Positions 17,402 through 26,249 of a stretch of 64,000 nt of DNA are shown here, in pieces (positions within the stretch are counted from its first letter, which is position 1; every line of letters starts with the position of its first letter). Under the pieces are notes generated by a model that searched no databases, had not been told where the DNA came from, and was given only the letters and a program-made list of their open reading frames with translations. Position numbers and translations under genes: made by a program. This DNA comes from Paraburkholderia mimosarum LMG 23256 = NBRC 106338 (GTDB lineage: Bacteria; Pseudomonadota; Gammaproteobacteria; Burkholderiales; Burkholderiaceae): assembly GCF_000739815.1 (NCBI RefSeq), contig NZ_BBJJ01000005.1, positions 124,001 through 188,000 on the forward strand. Direction: 5' to 3'.

Positions 17402-18331
17402 GTGCGCGACATCGATCTCAAGACCCTGCGCTTGCTGGTGAGCGTTTGTGAACATGGCAACATGGGCCGCGCTGCGCGCGAGGAGCATATCGAGCCCTCC
17501 GCCATCAGCAAGCGCATCGCCCAGCTCGAGAGCGAGTTCGGTGTGCCGCTGCTCACGCGCTCGCGCCGCGGCGTGCAGCCCACGGCTGCCGGTACCGCGC
17601 TGCTGGAACACGCACGCAGCGTGATCTTCACGCTGGAGCGCGCCGCGAGCGACATTGCCGCGCTCGGCGGCGGCCTCTCGGGCAGCGTGAACGTGTGCGC
17701 CTCGGCCTCCGCGATCGCCGAGGCGCTGCTCGACGATCTCGCCGTGTTCATGCGCCTGCCCGCCTATCAGAACATTCGCGTCAATGTGGAGGAGCGCACG
17801 TCGCACGAACTGGTCGAGCGTGTGCGCGACGGAGCGGCTTCGCTGGGCGTGTGCTGGGACAAGGTCGAGCTTGGCGGCCTGCAGTCGCGCCCGTGGCGTG
17901 AAGACCGCCTCGTGCTGGCCGTGCATCCCGGGCACCCGCTTGCGAAGCGTCGCACCATCGCGTTCGAGGAGACGCTCGATTACGAGCATGTGGGCCTTGC
18001 GCCCTCCACTGCGGTTCATGCGATGCTGCGGCAGTCTGCGGCACGCAGCGGGCGCACGGTGGCCTACCGTGCGGTGGTGTCGAACTTCGACGCCGCGTTT
18101 CGCGTGGTGGCCGCGAATCTCGGCATCAGCGTCGTGCCCGAGGAGGTGAGCACGACCTACCGGCGCATCATGGATGTGCGCACCATCGCGCTTTCGGACG
18201 CCTGGGCGCGGCGCCGCTTCATCGTCTGCTTTCGTGCGTTCGACACGCTGCAGCCCGCGGCCCAACGCATGGTCGAGCATCTCGTGGAGCGGGCGGCGCA
18301 AAAAAAACGCAGCGCAACGAGCAAGGGGTGA
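17402..18331 (+). CDS. LysR-family regulator of the CoA-transferase/lyase operon
   Basis: A 309-residue LysR protein from the GTG at 17402, with an AGGAG ribosome binding site. It reads MRDIDLKTLRLLVSVCEHGN with a winged helix (AAREEHIEPSAISKRIAQLE) and a C-terminal effector domain. An ATG 21 codons upstream would overlap the palindromic operator. The tail KKKRSATSKG is basic and disordered. Placement next to the operon and opposite in direction is the standard arrangement for a LysR activator that responds to the pathway substrate. Confidence 0.88.
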   Translation: MRDIDLKTLRLLVSVCEHGNMGRAAREEHIEPSAISKRIAQLESEFGVPLLTRSRRGVQPTAAGTALLEHARSVIFTLERAASDIAALGGGLSGSVNVCASASAIAEALLDDLAVFMRLPAYQNIRVNVEERTSHELVERVRDGAASLGVCWDKVELGGLQSRPWREDRLVLAVHPGHPLAKRRTIAFEETLDYEHVGLAPSTAVHAMLRQSAARSGRTVAYRAVVSNFDAAFRVVAANLGISVVPEEVSTTYRRIMDVRTIALSDAWARRRFIVCFRAFDTLQPAAQRMVEHLVERAAQKKRSATSKG

Positions 18332-18406
18332 CTGCGCACCCTGGAAGCGCAAGTCCATCTTCTCGCGCCACAATGGCGAACCCACCCCAACTGCGAGGAG
18401 CGCGCG

Positions 18407-19072
18407 ATGGCCCTACCTTACGGCTACGTTAAAGCGAAGATTGCTACCGCACCGCAATTGAAGTCCACGCGGCGACCACACGAAGTTCAATATCATCTGC
18501 ACTTCGGCATAACGGTGGACGGCGCGCAATGGGACATCGCCGTCAACGTGGGCACCACGGATGCCGACGACCTGCTCAAGTACAAGCTCGTGTTCGACTT
18601 CAATCACGCCGCGCTCCCGACGCTCGCCAATGCCGCCGAGGGCTCGACGGATCTCACCGGCACCGCCGTGCTGCCCGCGATCGACTTCCAGCGCAGCGAC
18701 TTTCTCGCCAACACGGGCGCGTGGCGCAACAGCGACGTGATGGACGGCTCCAGCCAGGTGGAACCCGTCGCATCGCTGGAACGCCTTCTGTTGCGCGCGC
18801 AACAATCTGCACTCGACGTGTACGTGTTCGGCCGCTTCTTCAGCGAAGGCGGCGGCATGCACGACGTCCACATGAACCAGGGTTCCACGGGCGGGTTCAT
18901 CCACCGCGCGGGCGACGATGCGAACGACCACAACGACATCTGGCAGGACGGCGCACTACTGGTGGATCTCGGCGATCCCGAATGGGCCTTGTACGTGGCG
19001 GCCTTCGACAAGCAGTACGTGCCGACTGACGATCTCGGCAACCCCACGCAGGATGCCCGGCCGATTTCGTGA
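18407..19072 (+). CDS. YukJ-like protein (DUF2278)
   Basis: The 221-residue cytoplasmic protein begins MALPYGYVKAKI, and has HYHLHFGI-type strands (VQYHLHFGITVDG), a DIAVNVGTTDADDLLKYKLVFDF-like segment and a C-terminal DVHMNQGSTGGFI motif. This is the pattern of the DUF2278 family, named for B. subtilis YukJ, whose biochemical role is not known. A GGAG ribosome binding site precedes the ATG. It stands 75 bp after the LysR gene on the same strand. Confidence 0.75.
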   Translation: MALPYGYVKAKIATAPQLKSTRRPHEVQYHLHFGITVDGAQWDIAVNVGTTDADDLLKYKLVFDFNHAALPTLANAAEGSTDLTGTAVLPAIDFQRSDFLANTGAWRNSDVMDGSSQVEPVASLERLLLRAQQSALDVYVFGRFFSEGGGMHDVHMNQGSTGGFIHRAGDDANDHNDIWQDGALLVDLGDPEWALYVAAFDKQYVPTDDLGNPTQDARPIS

Positions 19073-19397
19073 AGGTCAACGTAGAGGCCGCGCGGGCACA
19101 TCCGTCGCCGGAATGCGCCCGCGTTTGCGCGCGCGTTCATGCAGCCCTTCAGGCGGCGAAACGCCCACAAGCCGATTTTCGAATTCGAGTCGTTTAATCT
19201 GCTGAAATCCATTCTAAATTTCGCTCAAAATTAACGAAGAATTGCGATCCGCGCTCGCTTAGCACGCGAATTGTCGTCAATCGCCGGATATTTTGCCAGT
19301 CGCACGATGCGCGCCACGGGCGGCGCAGGCCCCTGGAAATACGTCACAATGCGACATAAAATAAAGGCCCAGTTGCCCATTCATGTGCTCACCGCGT
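19073..19397. other. Intergenic region, 325 bp, AT-rich
   Basis: The central part is AT-rich relative to the genome and contains no plausible gene. A weak promoter candidate for the secreted-protein gene at 19398 is TGGAAA (19334-19339), a 17-bp spacer and TAAAAT (19357-19362). No hairpin terminator for the YukJ-like gene was recognised. Confidence 0.35.
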
Positions 19398-19700
19398 ATG
19401 AAACCCGCTATTTTCTCCGCGCTAATCGCTCTGGCTTCGGCCCCCGCCGCATGGGCCATGGGCGTGACTCCGGCAAACGAAAAAGCAGATCTGCCCTCCC
19501 CCCAGAGCATGGCGCCTGCCACGTTGCATTGGCCTCCGCCCTCGCCCTCGTCCATCCCATTGGGCATCTCGCGCGCGACGATGCACACCGAGTCGCAGCA
19601 CGGCAAGTCGTATTTCGAAGCGGTCCCGCCTGGCAATGAGAGGCTCGACGATGAAGGCGCGCCCTTGCGCAGCGACCGCTTTCGCTGGAACCAGCCTTAG
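19398..19700 (+). CDS. Small secreted protein, unknown function
   Basis: A 100-residue protein with a clear signal peptide (MKPAIFSALIALASAPAAWA, cleavage after AWA) followed by a Pro/Ser/His-rich mature part with no recognised fold. The ATG at 19398 gives the correct signal-peptide start; one five codons upstream would add charged residues before it. It is followed after a gap by the minus-strand VOC gene. The signal sequence is the main reason to accept it as real. Confidence 0.5.
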   Translation: MKPAIFSALIALASAPAAWAMGVTPANEKADLPSPQSMAPATLHWPPPSPSSIPLGISRATMHTESQHGKSYFEAVPPGNERLDDEGAPLRSDRFRWNQP

Positions 19701-19874
19701 CGTTCGCATGCCGCTGCGTTTCGCGCGAGGAGATAGTCAGCGTTCCTGATCGTTCTTGTGCAGCCTGGATGAAGCTAGCCATCGCTTCGCGGCAGGCCGC
19801 GCACTTTCGTGGCGGCGCCGCCATTCGGCTCCCTGCCCGCGCGAGCGTCTTCATCGCACAGCGGCGATCCGCGC

Positions 19875-20300
19875 CTACCTGGCGAAAAGCTGGCCGATGT
19901 CCTTGAATGCCTTGAATTCGAGTGCATTGCCGCACGGATCGAGCAGGAACATCGTGGCCTGCTCGCCCACCTGACCCTTGAAGCGCACATACGGTTCGAT
20001 CACGAACTGCACGCCAAACGCCCTGAGGCGCTCGGCCAGCGCCTCCCACTCGCTCCAGCCGAGCACGACGCCGAAATGCGGCACGGGCACGTCGTGGCCG
20101 TCCACGGGATTCGTGTGAGCGTTCTCCTGCGAGGCGGTTTTTGGATGCTCGTGAATCACGAGCTGATGGCCGAAGAAGTCGAAATCGACCCACTGCGCGC
20201 TGGAGCGCCCTTCCGCAAGACCGAAAACGCGCCCGTAAAAGTCTCGCGCGGCCGGCAGGTCGTACACGGGAATGGCGAGGTGAAATGGCGAAAGCGACAT
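19875..20300 (-). CDS. VOC (glyoxalase/bleomycin-resistance) family protein
   Basis: A 141-residue two-module VOC protein. It starts [20 protein letters not shown] and ends with [16 protein letters not shown], which carries the conserved Glu metal ligand; the His ligand is in PFHLAI. It resembles small dioxygenase or lyase-like VOC proteins with one metal site at a dimer interface. The ATG at 20300 gives the usual family N-terminus. It is divergent from the LysR gene at 20403 with an AT-rich palindrome between them. Confidence 0.82.
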   Translation of the reverse strand: MSLSPFHLAIPVYDLPAARDFYGRVFGLAEGRSSAQWVDFDFFGHQLVIHEHPKTASQENAHTNPVDGHDVPVPHFGVVLGWSEWEALAERLRAFGVQFVIEPYVRFKGQVGEQATMFLLDPCGNALEFKAFKDIGQLFAR

Positions 20301-20362
20301 GCGTGTCTCCACTGTGTCCGAAAGCGATCCTGTCATGGTAGACAGGCCAAAGCAAAAACGAA

Positions 20363-20383
20363 ATCAATATATAATTTCTTGAT
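20363..20383. promoter_or_regulatory. ATCAA-N11-TTGAT palindrome, candidate LysR operator
   Basis: The inverted repeat ATCAA and TTGAT with an 11-base AT-rich spacer lies in the 102-bp region between the VOC gene and the LysR gene. It is the only strong dyad in that spacer and has LysR-box geometry. Confidence 0.45.
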
Positions 20384-20402
20384 ATACAAATATTATTGAT
20401 GA

Positions 20403-21293
20403 ATGATCCGCGAACTCAGAACCCTCGTTGCCGTAGCGAGCGAAGGCACCTTCGCCGCGGCGGGCCAGAAAATCGGTTTGACTCAGGCCGCCGTAAGCGC
20501 GCAGATGCAGCGCCTCGAAGCGGAACTGGGCTTCGCGCTGTTCGACCGCGAGGGGCGCGCCGCCCGCCTGAATGCGATGGGCGAGCACATCCTCGCCCAG
20601 GCGCGGGAGGTCATCCGGCTTTATGAGAACCTCAGTTCGAGCGCTGCGGGCCCCGCGGCGAGCGGGCGTGTGACGCTCGGCGCGATCGCCTCCGTGCAAC
20701 GCTCGCTGGTGCCCGACGCGCTGGCGGAATTCCATCGCCGTTGCGCCGACTGCCGCACGCGCGTGATTCCCGGGGTTTCGATGGAACTACACAATCTCGT
20801 GGATGCGGGCGACATCGACATGGCGGCCATCATCCGTCCACCCTTCGCACTGCAAAGCGATTTACGCTGGACCACGCTCGCTCGCGAACCGTTCCGGCTC
20901 ATCGTGCCGCGTCGCGTGAAAGGTCGCGATTGGGCCGATCTGCTGGCGACCCAGCCGTTCATCCGCTACGACCGCGCGTCGTTCGGCGGGCGCCAGGTGG
21001 ACCGCTTCCTGCGCCGCATGCATTGCACGGTGCAGGACGTGAGCGAGCTCGACGAGCTCGAAGCCATCGTCGGGCTGGTCGCGAACGGCCTGGGCGTCGC
21101 GCTCGTGCCGCAGACATCGGCGTGGCGCCAATGGCCCGCCTCGGTGCGGGCGATCGACCTCGGGCAGCATACGTTTCACCGCGACGTCGGGCTCGTGCAT
21201 CGCGCGCCGGGCACGCTGAGCGATCCGGCGCGCCTTCTGGTTCAGTTGATCGAAGCGCGCGCCAGTGAGCAGCACGCAAGCGCGGATCGATAA
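20403..21293 (+). CDS. LysR-family transcriptional regulator
   Basis: The 296-residue regulator starts MIRELRTLVAVASEGTFAAA with a standard helix-turn-helix (AGQKIGLTQAAVSAQMQRLE), then an effector-binding domain to the C-terminus. Its subgroup is not certain. It is divergent from the VOC protein, which is its most likely target. The ribosome binding site is poor, and the 5' end lies in AT-rich DNA next to the palindrome at 20363-20383, suggesting tight regulation or weak translation. Confidence 0.87.
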   Translation: MIRELRTLVAVASEGTFAAAGQKIGLTQAAVSAQMQRLEAELGFALFDREGRAARLNAMGEHILAQAREVIRLYENLSSSAAGPAASGRVTLGAIASVQRSLVPDALAEFHRRCADCRTRVIPGVSMELHNLVDAGDIDMAAIIRPPFALQSDLRWTTLAREPFRLIVPRRVKGRDWADLLATQPFIRYDRASFGGRQVDRFLRRMHCTVQDVSELDELEAIVGLVANGLGVALVPQTSAWRQWPASVRAIDLGQHTFHRDVGLVHRAPGTLSDPARLLVQLIEARASEQHASADR

Positions 21294-21531
21294 AAGCGCA
21301 TGGCGGGCTGAAAACGCACATTAGCAGACCAGAACAACTCCCTTCAGGGCGTCCGCCGCTAGAAGCCTTCTGACGACAGAGCCTGCCGCCACGCCCGGCG
21401 GCGACGCGCCTCCGGGTTGAGAGCAGTCGTTTCAACCAAAATATAGAAAAAATACATTAAAAATAACTAGAAAATAATCAATACGATTGCGCAAACCACT
21501 AGACCGCATCGACTCTCCCAGAGGAATGCCT

Positions 21532-22653
21532 ATGCCGCGCCCCATCACTGCCCGCATCCAGCCCGATGCCATCCGTCACAACCTGCAGCTTGCGAAACAA
21601 ATCGCCTCCGGATCGCGTGCCTTCGCCGTCATCAAGGCCAACGCGTACGGACACGGCATAGAGCGGATCTACCCGGCGCTCGCCGGCGCGGACGGCATCG
21701 CCCTGCTCGATCTCGATGAAGCCGTGCGCGTGCGCGAGCTGGGCTGGAGCAAACCGCTGCTGCTGCTCGAAGGCGTCTTCGAACCCGCCGACGTCGAGCT
21801 GACCGTCGCGCACCGTCTCACGGTGGCCGTGCATTGCGACGAGCAGCTCGATCTGCTCGCGGCGGCGAATCCGCGGCGTCCCATCGATATCCAGTTGAAG
21901 ATGAACTCGGGCATGAACCGCCTGGGCTTCCGCCCTCACGCGTATCGCGCCGCCTGGGAGCGCGCGCGCGCCATGCCTTCGATCGGCGCGATCGGCCTCA
22001 TGACGCACTTCGCGAACGCCGACGAAGGCCAGGTCGACTGGCAGCTCGACACGTTCGACGCAGCCGTGCAGGATTTGCCCGGCGAGCAGTCGGTGTCGAA
22101 TTCGGCGGGCGTGCTCTGGCATCCGCGCGCGCATCGCGACTGGGTGCGGCCCGGCACGATTCTCTATGGCGCATCGCCCACCGGCGTGGCGCGCCACATG
22201 GAAGGCTTCGGCCTGCGCGCGGCCATGACGCTCACGAGCCGCATCATCGGTGTGCAGACGCTCGCACCTCAAGAAACGATCGGCTATGGCCGCACGTTCG
22301 CAGTCGACCGTCCCATGCGCGTCGGCGTGGTGGCGTGCGGCTATGCGGACGGCTATCCGCGCCACGCACGCACCGGCACGCCGGTCGCCGTAGGTGGCGT
22401 GCGCACGCGCGTGGTGGGCCGCGTATCGATGGATATGCTCACCGTCGATCTCACGCCCTGTCCGGAAGCGGGCATCGGCTCCAGCGTCGAGCTGTGGGGC
22501 GATCAGGTGCGCGTGGACGAAGTCGCCGAAGCGTCGGGCACGATCGGCTACGAGCTGATGTGCGCGCTCGCGCGGCGCGTGCCGGTCGTCGTTGCGGACG
22601 ATGCAGCCGATGCGCCGGCTGCAGACAAGCGTGGGGAGCACGTCGCTGCCTGA
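21532..22653 (+). CDS. alr: Alanine racemase
   Basis: A 373-residue PLP enzyme that interconverts L- and D-alanine, giving D-Ala for peptidoglycan. K35 in [11 protein letters not shown] holds PLP, and Y252 in TIGYGRTF is the second catalytic base. The N-terminal TIM barrel and C-terminal beta domain are both complete. The chosen ATG at 21532 follows an AGAGGA ribosome binding site; longer readings add a non-homologous leader. It is not next to a dadA or replicative helicase gene, so whether it is the anabolic (alr) or catabolic (dadX) type is not settled. It stands alone. Confidence 0.92.
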   Translation: MPRPITARIQPDAIRHNLQLAKQIASGSRAFAVIKANAYGHGIERIYPALAGADGIALLDLDEAVRVRELGWSKPLLLLEGVFEPADVELTVAHRLTVAVHCDEQLDLLAAANPRRPIDIQLKMNSGMNRLGFRPHAYRAAWERARAMPSIGAIGLMTHFANADEGQVDWQLDTFDAAVQDLPGEQSVSNSAGVLWHPRAHRDWVRPGTILYGASPTGVARHMEGFGLRAAMTLTSRIIGVQTLAPQETIGYGRTFAVDRPMRVGVVACGYADGYPRHARTGTPVAVGGVRTRVVGRVSMDMLTVDLTPCPEAGIGSSVELWGDQVRVDEVAEASGTIGYELMCALARRVPVVVADDAADAPAADKRGEHVAA

Positions 22654-23120
22654 CCGCCTGGCAAGTCTGCTGAGGATGATTCATCAACTTTCCGGTTGAG
22701 ACCGGGCCCGGCATCATTTATTTTCTGCGTTGAGACGCGCGGCGCATCGCACGCCGCGCGGCAGCAGCGCGATCCTTTTCCTCAGGTAGCACGCCCGGTT
22801 CCCAGACCACGTCGAAGCCTGCCCCATTGCGCGTGCAACCAAAAAGACTGACGCGCTTCGACCACGCAGGACGTACGTTCGCGATCGGCCGCTCGAAAAA
22901 CAAGGTCTGCGCAAGCGAGGGGCTCTGCACGCGCGAACACGTGCTCGCGACAAAATGTCCAGCAACTGAAGCAATAGTGTCGCGCAAACGTTAGCGCGCG
23001 ATGCATTGATCGCTACGTTGTATTAAACAAGCCGACTCGAAGTCTTTCTCCTCTCCATGTAACGAAAATGACATAAAGAGCCATTAGCGTGCTTAATCTC
23101 CATATTAATCGGAATGGATA
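22654..23120. other. Intergenic region, 467 bp, upstream of siaA
   Basis: The right part is AT-rich and probably holds the siaA promoter, though no convincing -35/-10 pair or sigma54 element was found. An inverted repeat TCCAT-N10-ATGGA (23099-23118) overlaps the siaA ribosome binding site. A minus-strand frame in the left half is listed separately as a doubtful gene. Confidence 0.4.
22718..22987 (-). CDS. Doubtful small hypothetical protein
   Basis: This 89-codon frame opens at TTG and has no clear ribosome binding site. The translation is less Arg/Ala-biased than the surrounding shadow frames, with segments such as AQTLFFERPIANVRPAWSK and FDVVWEPGVLP, and ends with a basic helix. It could be a real small gene or a fragment. 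I recognise no family. Third-position GC is only moderately raised. Confidence 0.3.
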   Translation of the reverse strand: MRDTIASVAGHFVASTCSRVQSPSLAQTLFFERPIANVRPAWSKRVSLFGCTRNGAGFDVVWEPGVLPEEKDRAAAARRAMRRASQRRK

Positions 23121-24353
23121 ATGCACCCCGCGCTCGCGCAATTTCGTCGTCCAGGACTTTCCACAAGTCCGCGCAGCGCCGGAGAACTGGCTCTGGAAGT
23201 TCCGGCCGTCGACGCCGCGGATCCAAACGCCCTTGTCATGGAGATCTTCTATTCACGGCGCGACATGGGCAGCCTCGCTGTGATCGAAAACGATCGTCCC
23301 GTCGGGCTGATCAACCGCGATATTTTCATGTCGCAAATGAGCAAGCCGTTTCATCGCGAACTCTATGACAAGAAGAGCTGCATCGCGTTCATGGACAAGG
23401 ATCCATTGATCGTCGATGCGGAGATGGGCATCGAAGCGCTCACGTTCAAGACGGTGGAAGTGGGCGAAAAGGCGCTCGTGGATGGTTTCATCGTGACACG
23501 CGACGGCCGGTTCGCCGGCGTGGGCAGCGGCCTGCGTCTGCTCTCCATCGTGGCGGAAATGCAGGCGGAGAAGAATCGCCAGATCATGCAGAGCATCGAG
23601 TATGCGAGCGTGATCCAGCAAGCCATGCTGCGCGCCTCGCGCGAGACGCTCTCCAACACGCTGCCCGATGCGGCGCTCGTCTGGGAACCGCGCGACGTGG
23701 TCGGCGGCGACTTCTATCACTTCGCTGCATTTGCCGACGGCTGGTTCGGCGCGGTGGCCGATTGCACGGGCCACGGCGTGCCAGGCGCGTTCATGACCCT
23801 GCTGGCCTCGGCTTCGCTCTCCCAGGCGCTCGAACAGATCGGTCCGCGCGACCCTTCGGCACTGCTTGCGGCCGTGAACCGCAACGTAAAGGGGCTGCTT
23901 GGCCAGATCAACGGCGCGGGCGACACGCCGCAGTCCAACGACGGGTTGGACGCCGCGTTCTTCTGGCTCGATGCCGCCAGCCGGGTCCTGCACTTTGCAG
24001 GCGCGCGGGTCGCGCTCCATGTGCTGCGCCCCGACGCGGCGCAGTTCGACACCATTGCCGGCGAACGCATGGGCGTGGGCTACGTAGACAGCCTCGCCGA
24101 TTACACATGGGCGCTGCACGCTGTCGAGTTGCCGCAGGGCAGCCTGCTGTTCGTTTCCACCGACGGCCTGACCGACCAGATCGGCGGCCCACGCAAGATC
24201 GCATTCGGAAAACGCCGCGCGCTCGACAGGATTCTTGCAGAGCGCGAGAACACCGCTCCTTTCATCTGCGCACGCCTGCTCGAGACATTCGCCGAATGGC
24301 AAGGCTCGCAAACGCGCCGCGACGATGTCACGCTTTTCTTTGCACGAGTTTGA
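23121..24353 (+). CDS. siaA: SiaA-type PP2C serine/threonine phosphatase with CBS-pair input
   Basis: A 410-residue protein. Residues about 30-140 form a CBS-like pair (DRPVGLINRDIF, FHRELYDKKSCIAFMDKDP), as in some c-di-GMP enzymes. Residues about 180-410 are an RsbU/SpoIIE-type PP2C domain with the metal motifs VVGGDFYHF, STDGLTDQ and RRDDVTLFF. In Pseudomonas aeruginosa, SiaA dephosphorylates SiaC, which then activates the diguanylate cyclase SiaD. That SiaA is membrane-bound with a periplasmic sensor and HAMP; here no membrane segment is seen. It is the first gene of a four-gene operon, with siaB 14 bp downstream. Confidence 0.85.
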   Translation: MHPALAQFRRPGLSTSPRSAGELALEVPAVDAADPNALVMEIFYSRRDMGSLAVIENDRPVGLINRDIFMSQMSKPFHRELYDKKSCIAFMDKDPLIVDAEMGIEALTFKTVEVGEKALVDGFIVTRDGRFAGVGSGLRLLSIVAEMQAEKNRQIMQSIEYASVIQQAMLRASRETLSNTLPDAALVWEPRDVVGGDFYHFAAFADGWFGAVADCTGHGVPGAFMTLLASASLSQALEQIGPRDPSALLAAVNRNVKGLLGQINGAGDTPQSNDGLDAAFFWLDAASRVLHFAGARVALHVLRPDAAQFDTIAGERMGVGYVDSLADYTWALHAVELPQGSLLFVSTDGLTDQIGGPRKIAFGKRRALDRILAERENTAPFICARLLETFAEWQGSQTRRDDVTLFFARV

Positions 24354-24367
24354 GGTAGTCCAACACT

Positions 24368-24931
24368 ATGTCCGGCATTCTGGATCAAAACTGCTGCTTC
24401 TTCGAAATGGCCCAGAAGCGCAATTTGCTCTTCTATCACAAGGGCTATTTCTCGCATAGCATCGTCGCCGCGATGAGCGAGGTCGTGAAGCTGCAACTCG
24501 CAGTCGCGGGACTGAGCACGTCGACACGCAGACGCATCTTCTCGTCGTTCATCGAGCTTTCGCAGAACATCGTGCACTACTCGTGCGACGCGTTGTCCGA
24601 AGATCAGGGACAAGGCGGTGCGATCCGCGAAGGCGCGATGTGCATTTCGGCCGAGGGCGAGCGTCATCTCATGGTGTGCGTGAATCCCGTCGCCGCGGGC
24701 GCCGTGAACGCATTGCGCGAGAAACTGGAGCCGCTGCGCAACATGTCGATCGAGGAAATCAAGGAGGCCTACAAGATGTCGTTGCGCGCCGAAGCGCCGC
24801 CCGACAGCAAAGGCGCCGGGTTGGGATTTCTGACGATGGCGCGCGACGCCAGCGCGCCGCTCGAATTCGCGTTTCATCCACGCGAAGGCGACCCGGACAC
24901 CACACTGTTTTGCCTCAAGACCATCATCTGA
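24368..24931 (+). CDS. siaB: SiaB family protein kinase
   Basis: A 187-residue HATPase-fold kinase. ELSQNIVHYS matches the N-box, and KGAGLGFLTMARDAS the G-box of anti-sigma-type kinases. In the known Sia pathway SiaB phosphorylates SiaC and so switches off activation of SiaD; SiaA reverses this. The start ATG is 14 bp after siaA, and siaC begins 18 bp after its stop. The pairing with SiaA and SiaC makes the assignment firm. Confidence 0.88.
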   Translation: MSGILDQNCCFFEMAQKRNLLFYHKGYFSHSIVAAMSEVVKLQLAVAGLSTSTRRRIFSSFIELSQNIVHYSCDALSEDQGQGGAIREGAMCISAEGERHLMVCVNPVAAGAVNALREKLEPLRNMSIEEIKEAYKMSLRAEAPPDSKGAGLGFLTMARDASAPLEFAFHPREGDPDTTLFCLKTII

Positions 24932-24949
24932 CCAGGGCACGCGAACAAG

Positions 24950-25336
24950 ATGGAAAACCTTTTTATCGCCGCCACCGCAACGTCGCCGGAAATCGACTTC
25001 CGCTTCGACGAAAACGTGCTGTCATTGCGAGGCGAGTCGTATCCCGAGAACGCCGCCGCGTTCTATGCGCCCGTCATCGAGCGGCTCAATGGCTGGCTCA
25101 AGGCCTGCAAAAACGCCGCGATCACGGTCGAGGTGACGCTCACGTACTTCAACAGCTCGAGCACGAAGATGCTGTTCAACGTGTTCGACGCGCTCGACCG
25201 CGCCGCTTCGGCGGGCAACCAGGTGCAGGTGAACTGGTATCGCGACGCAGAAGACGAAACGATCCTCGAATTCGGCGAAGAACTGCAAGCCGACTTTACG
25301 TCAATCAAGTTCAACGATTGCCCGGTTGCGACCTGA
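24950..25336 (+). CDS. siaC: SiaC family regulatory phosphoprotein (DUF1987)
   Basis: A 128-residue STAS-like protein, the switch between kinase, phosphatase and cyclase. The phospho-acceptor should be T72 in YFNSSSTKML, which matches the conserved threonine of SiaC. LSLRGESYPENAAAFY and LEFGEELQADF are other family segments. The unphosphorylated form should bind and activate the GGDEF protein that follows. The next gene starts 22 bp downstream. Confidence 0.9.
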   Translation: MENLFIAATATSPEIDFRFDENVLSLRGESYPENAAAFYAPVIERLNGWLKACKNAAITVEVTLTYFNSSSTKMLFNVFDALDRAASAGNQVQVNWYRDAEDETILEFGEELQADFTSIKFNDCPVAT

Positions 25337-25358
25337 GCAGGCCTTGAGGACTACGCGC

Positions 25359-26099
25359 GTGGAAACGACTGCCCTGCGGGACACATCGAAGGATCATTCT
25401 CTTGAACTGTTCCGCAGCGAGAGCGAGGCGCTGGCGCGCGCCCGGGCGATTGCCGCGGATGCTGACTCGCACGCGCAGCAATATCACGAGGCGCTGACCG
25501 AGCTCATCGTGCATTACGAGCGCCTGATGCGCGAGACCCGGCGCCTCATCCGGCGCAGTGATCGCGCCGAGCGCGAGATGCAGGCGCTGACCCAGCAGCT
25601 GCAATTTCGCGCGACGCACGACGCGCTCACGGGCGTGCTCAACCGGAGCGCCGTGATCGAACGCACGGCGAAGGCGCTGCGCGCGGATCGTGCGGTGATG
25701 ATCCTGCTCGATATCGACGACTTCAAGAAGGTCAACGACGACTTCGGGCACCCTGCCGGCGACGCCGTGATTTCCGGCATCGTGCACTGCCTTCGGCGAA
25801 TCCTCGGCGAAACGGGCCTTATCGGGCGCGTTGGCGGCGAGGAATTCACGGTGGTACTGCCGGGCTTCGAAATCGCCGAGGCGCTGCAACTAGCCGAGCG
25901 CATGCGCGCAACCATCGCCAGCCACACGTTCCCTGCCCCGGTGAACCGCCCCATCACGGCGAGCTTCGGCGTGAGCGACAATCCGGCGGGCACGGACTTC
26001 GACACCGCCTATGGACTCGCCGACTCCGCCTTGTACACCGCGAAGCGCGCTGGCCGAAACTGCGTGACATTCGAAGGACATATCGCATCGGCGAGTTGA
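25359..26099 (+). CDS. siaD: SiaD-type diguanylate cyclase
   Basis: A 246-residue cyclase: an N-terminal coiled helix (residues about 10-80, with LRRSDRAEREMQALTQQLQF-like pattern) and a GGDEF domain (residues 90-245) with an intact GGEEF signature, so c-di-GMP synthesis from two GTP is likely. The RxxD inhibitory site that usually precedes the signature is absent (GETGLIG instead), so product inhibition may be lost. GTG at 25359 follows a TTGAGGA ribosome binding site and is preferred to a TTG at 25326. In Pseudomonas SiaD needs SiaC for activity; the coiled segment is the likely docking site. Confidence 0.88.
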   Translation: METTALRDTSKDHSLELFRSESEALARARAIAADADSHAQQYHEALTELIVHYERLMRETRRLIRRSDRAEREMQALTQQLQFRATHDALTGVLNRSAVIERTAKALRADRAVMILLDIDDFKKVNDDFGHPAGDAVISGIVHCLRRILGETGLIGRVGGEEFTVVLPGFEIAEALQLAERMRATIASHTFPAPVNRPITASFGVSDNPAGTDFDTAYGLADSALYTAKRAGRNCVTFEGHIASAS

Positions 26100-26167
26100 A
26101 AGGGCTGTGGATTTGCTCGCCCACGCGCCGCTTGTCCGGTAAGCGTTTTCGCTTCGCTCAACGCTAC

Positions 26168-26173
26168 TACAAT
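26168..26173 (+). promoter_or_regulatory. Possible -10 element upstream of patatin gene
   Basis: TACAAT lies 77 bp upstream of the patatin start. A weak TTTTCG-like -35 lies 16 bp further upstream. The good -10 suggests a separate promoter so that the patatin gene is not part of the sia operon. Confidence 0.35.
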
Positions 26174-26249
26174 AGTGCGGATAAAGTCGCCACGCGCAGG
26201 CATATTCCAGACAAAACGCGCGTCGACGAAAAGATCAGCGAGGCGATCG

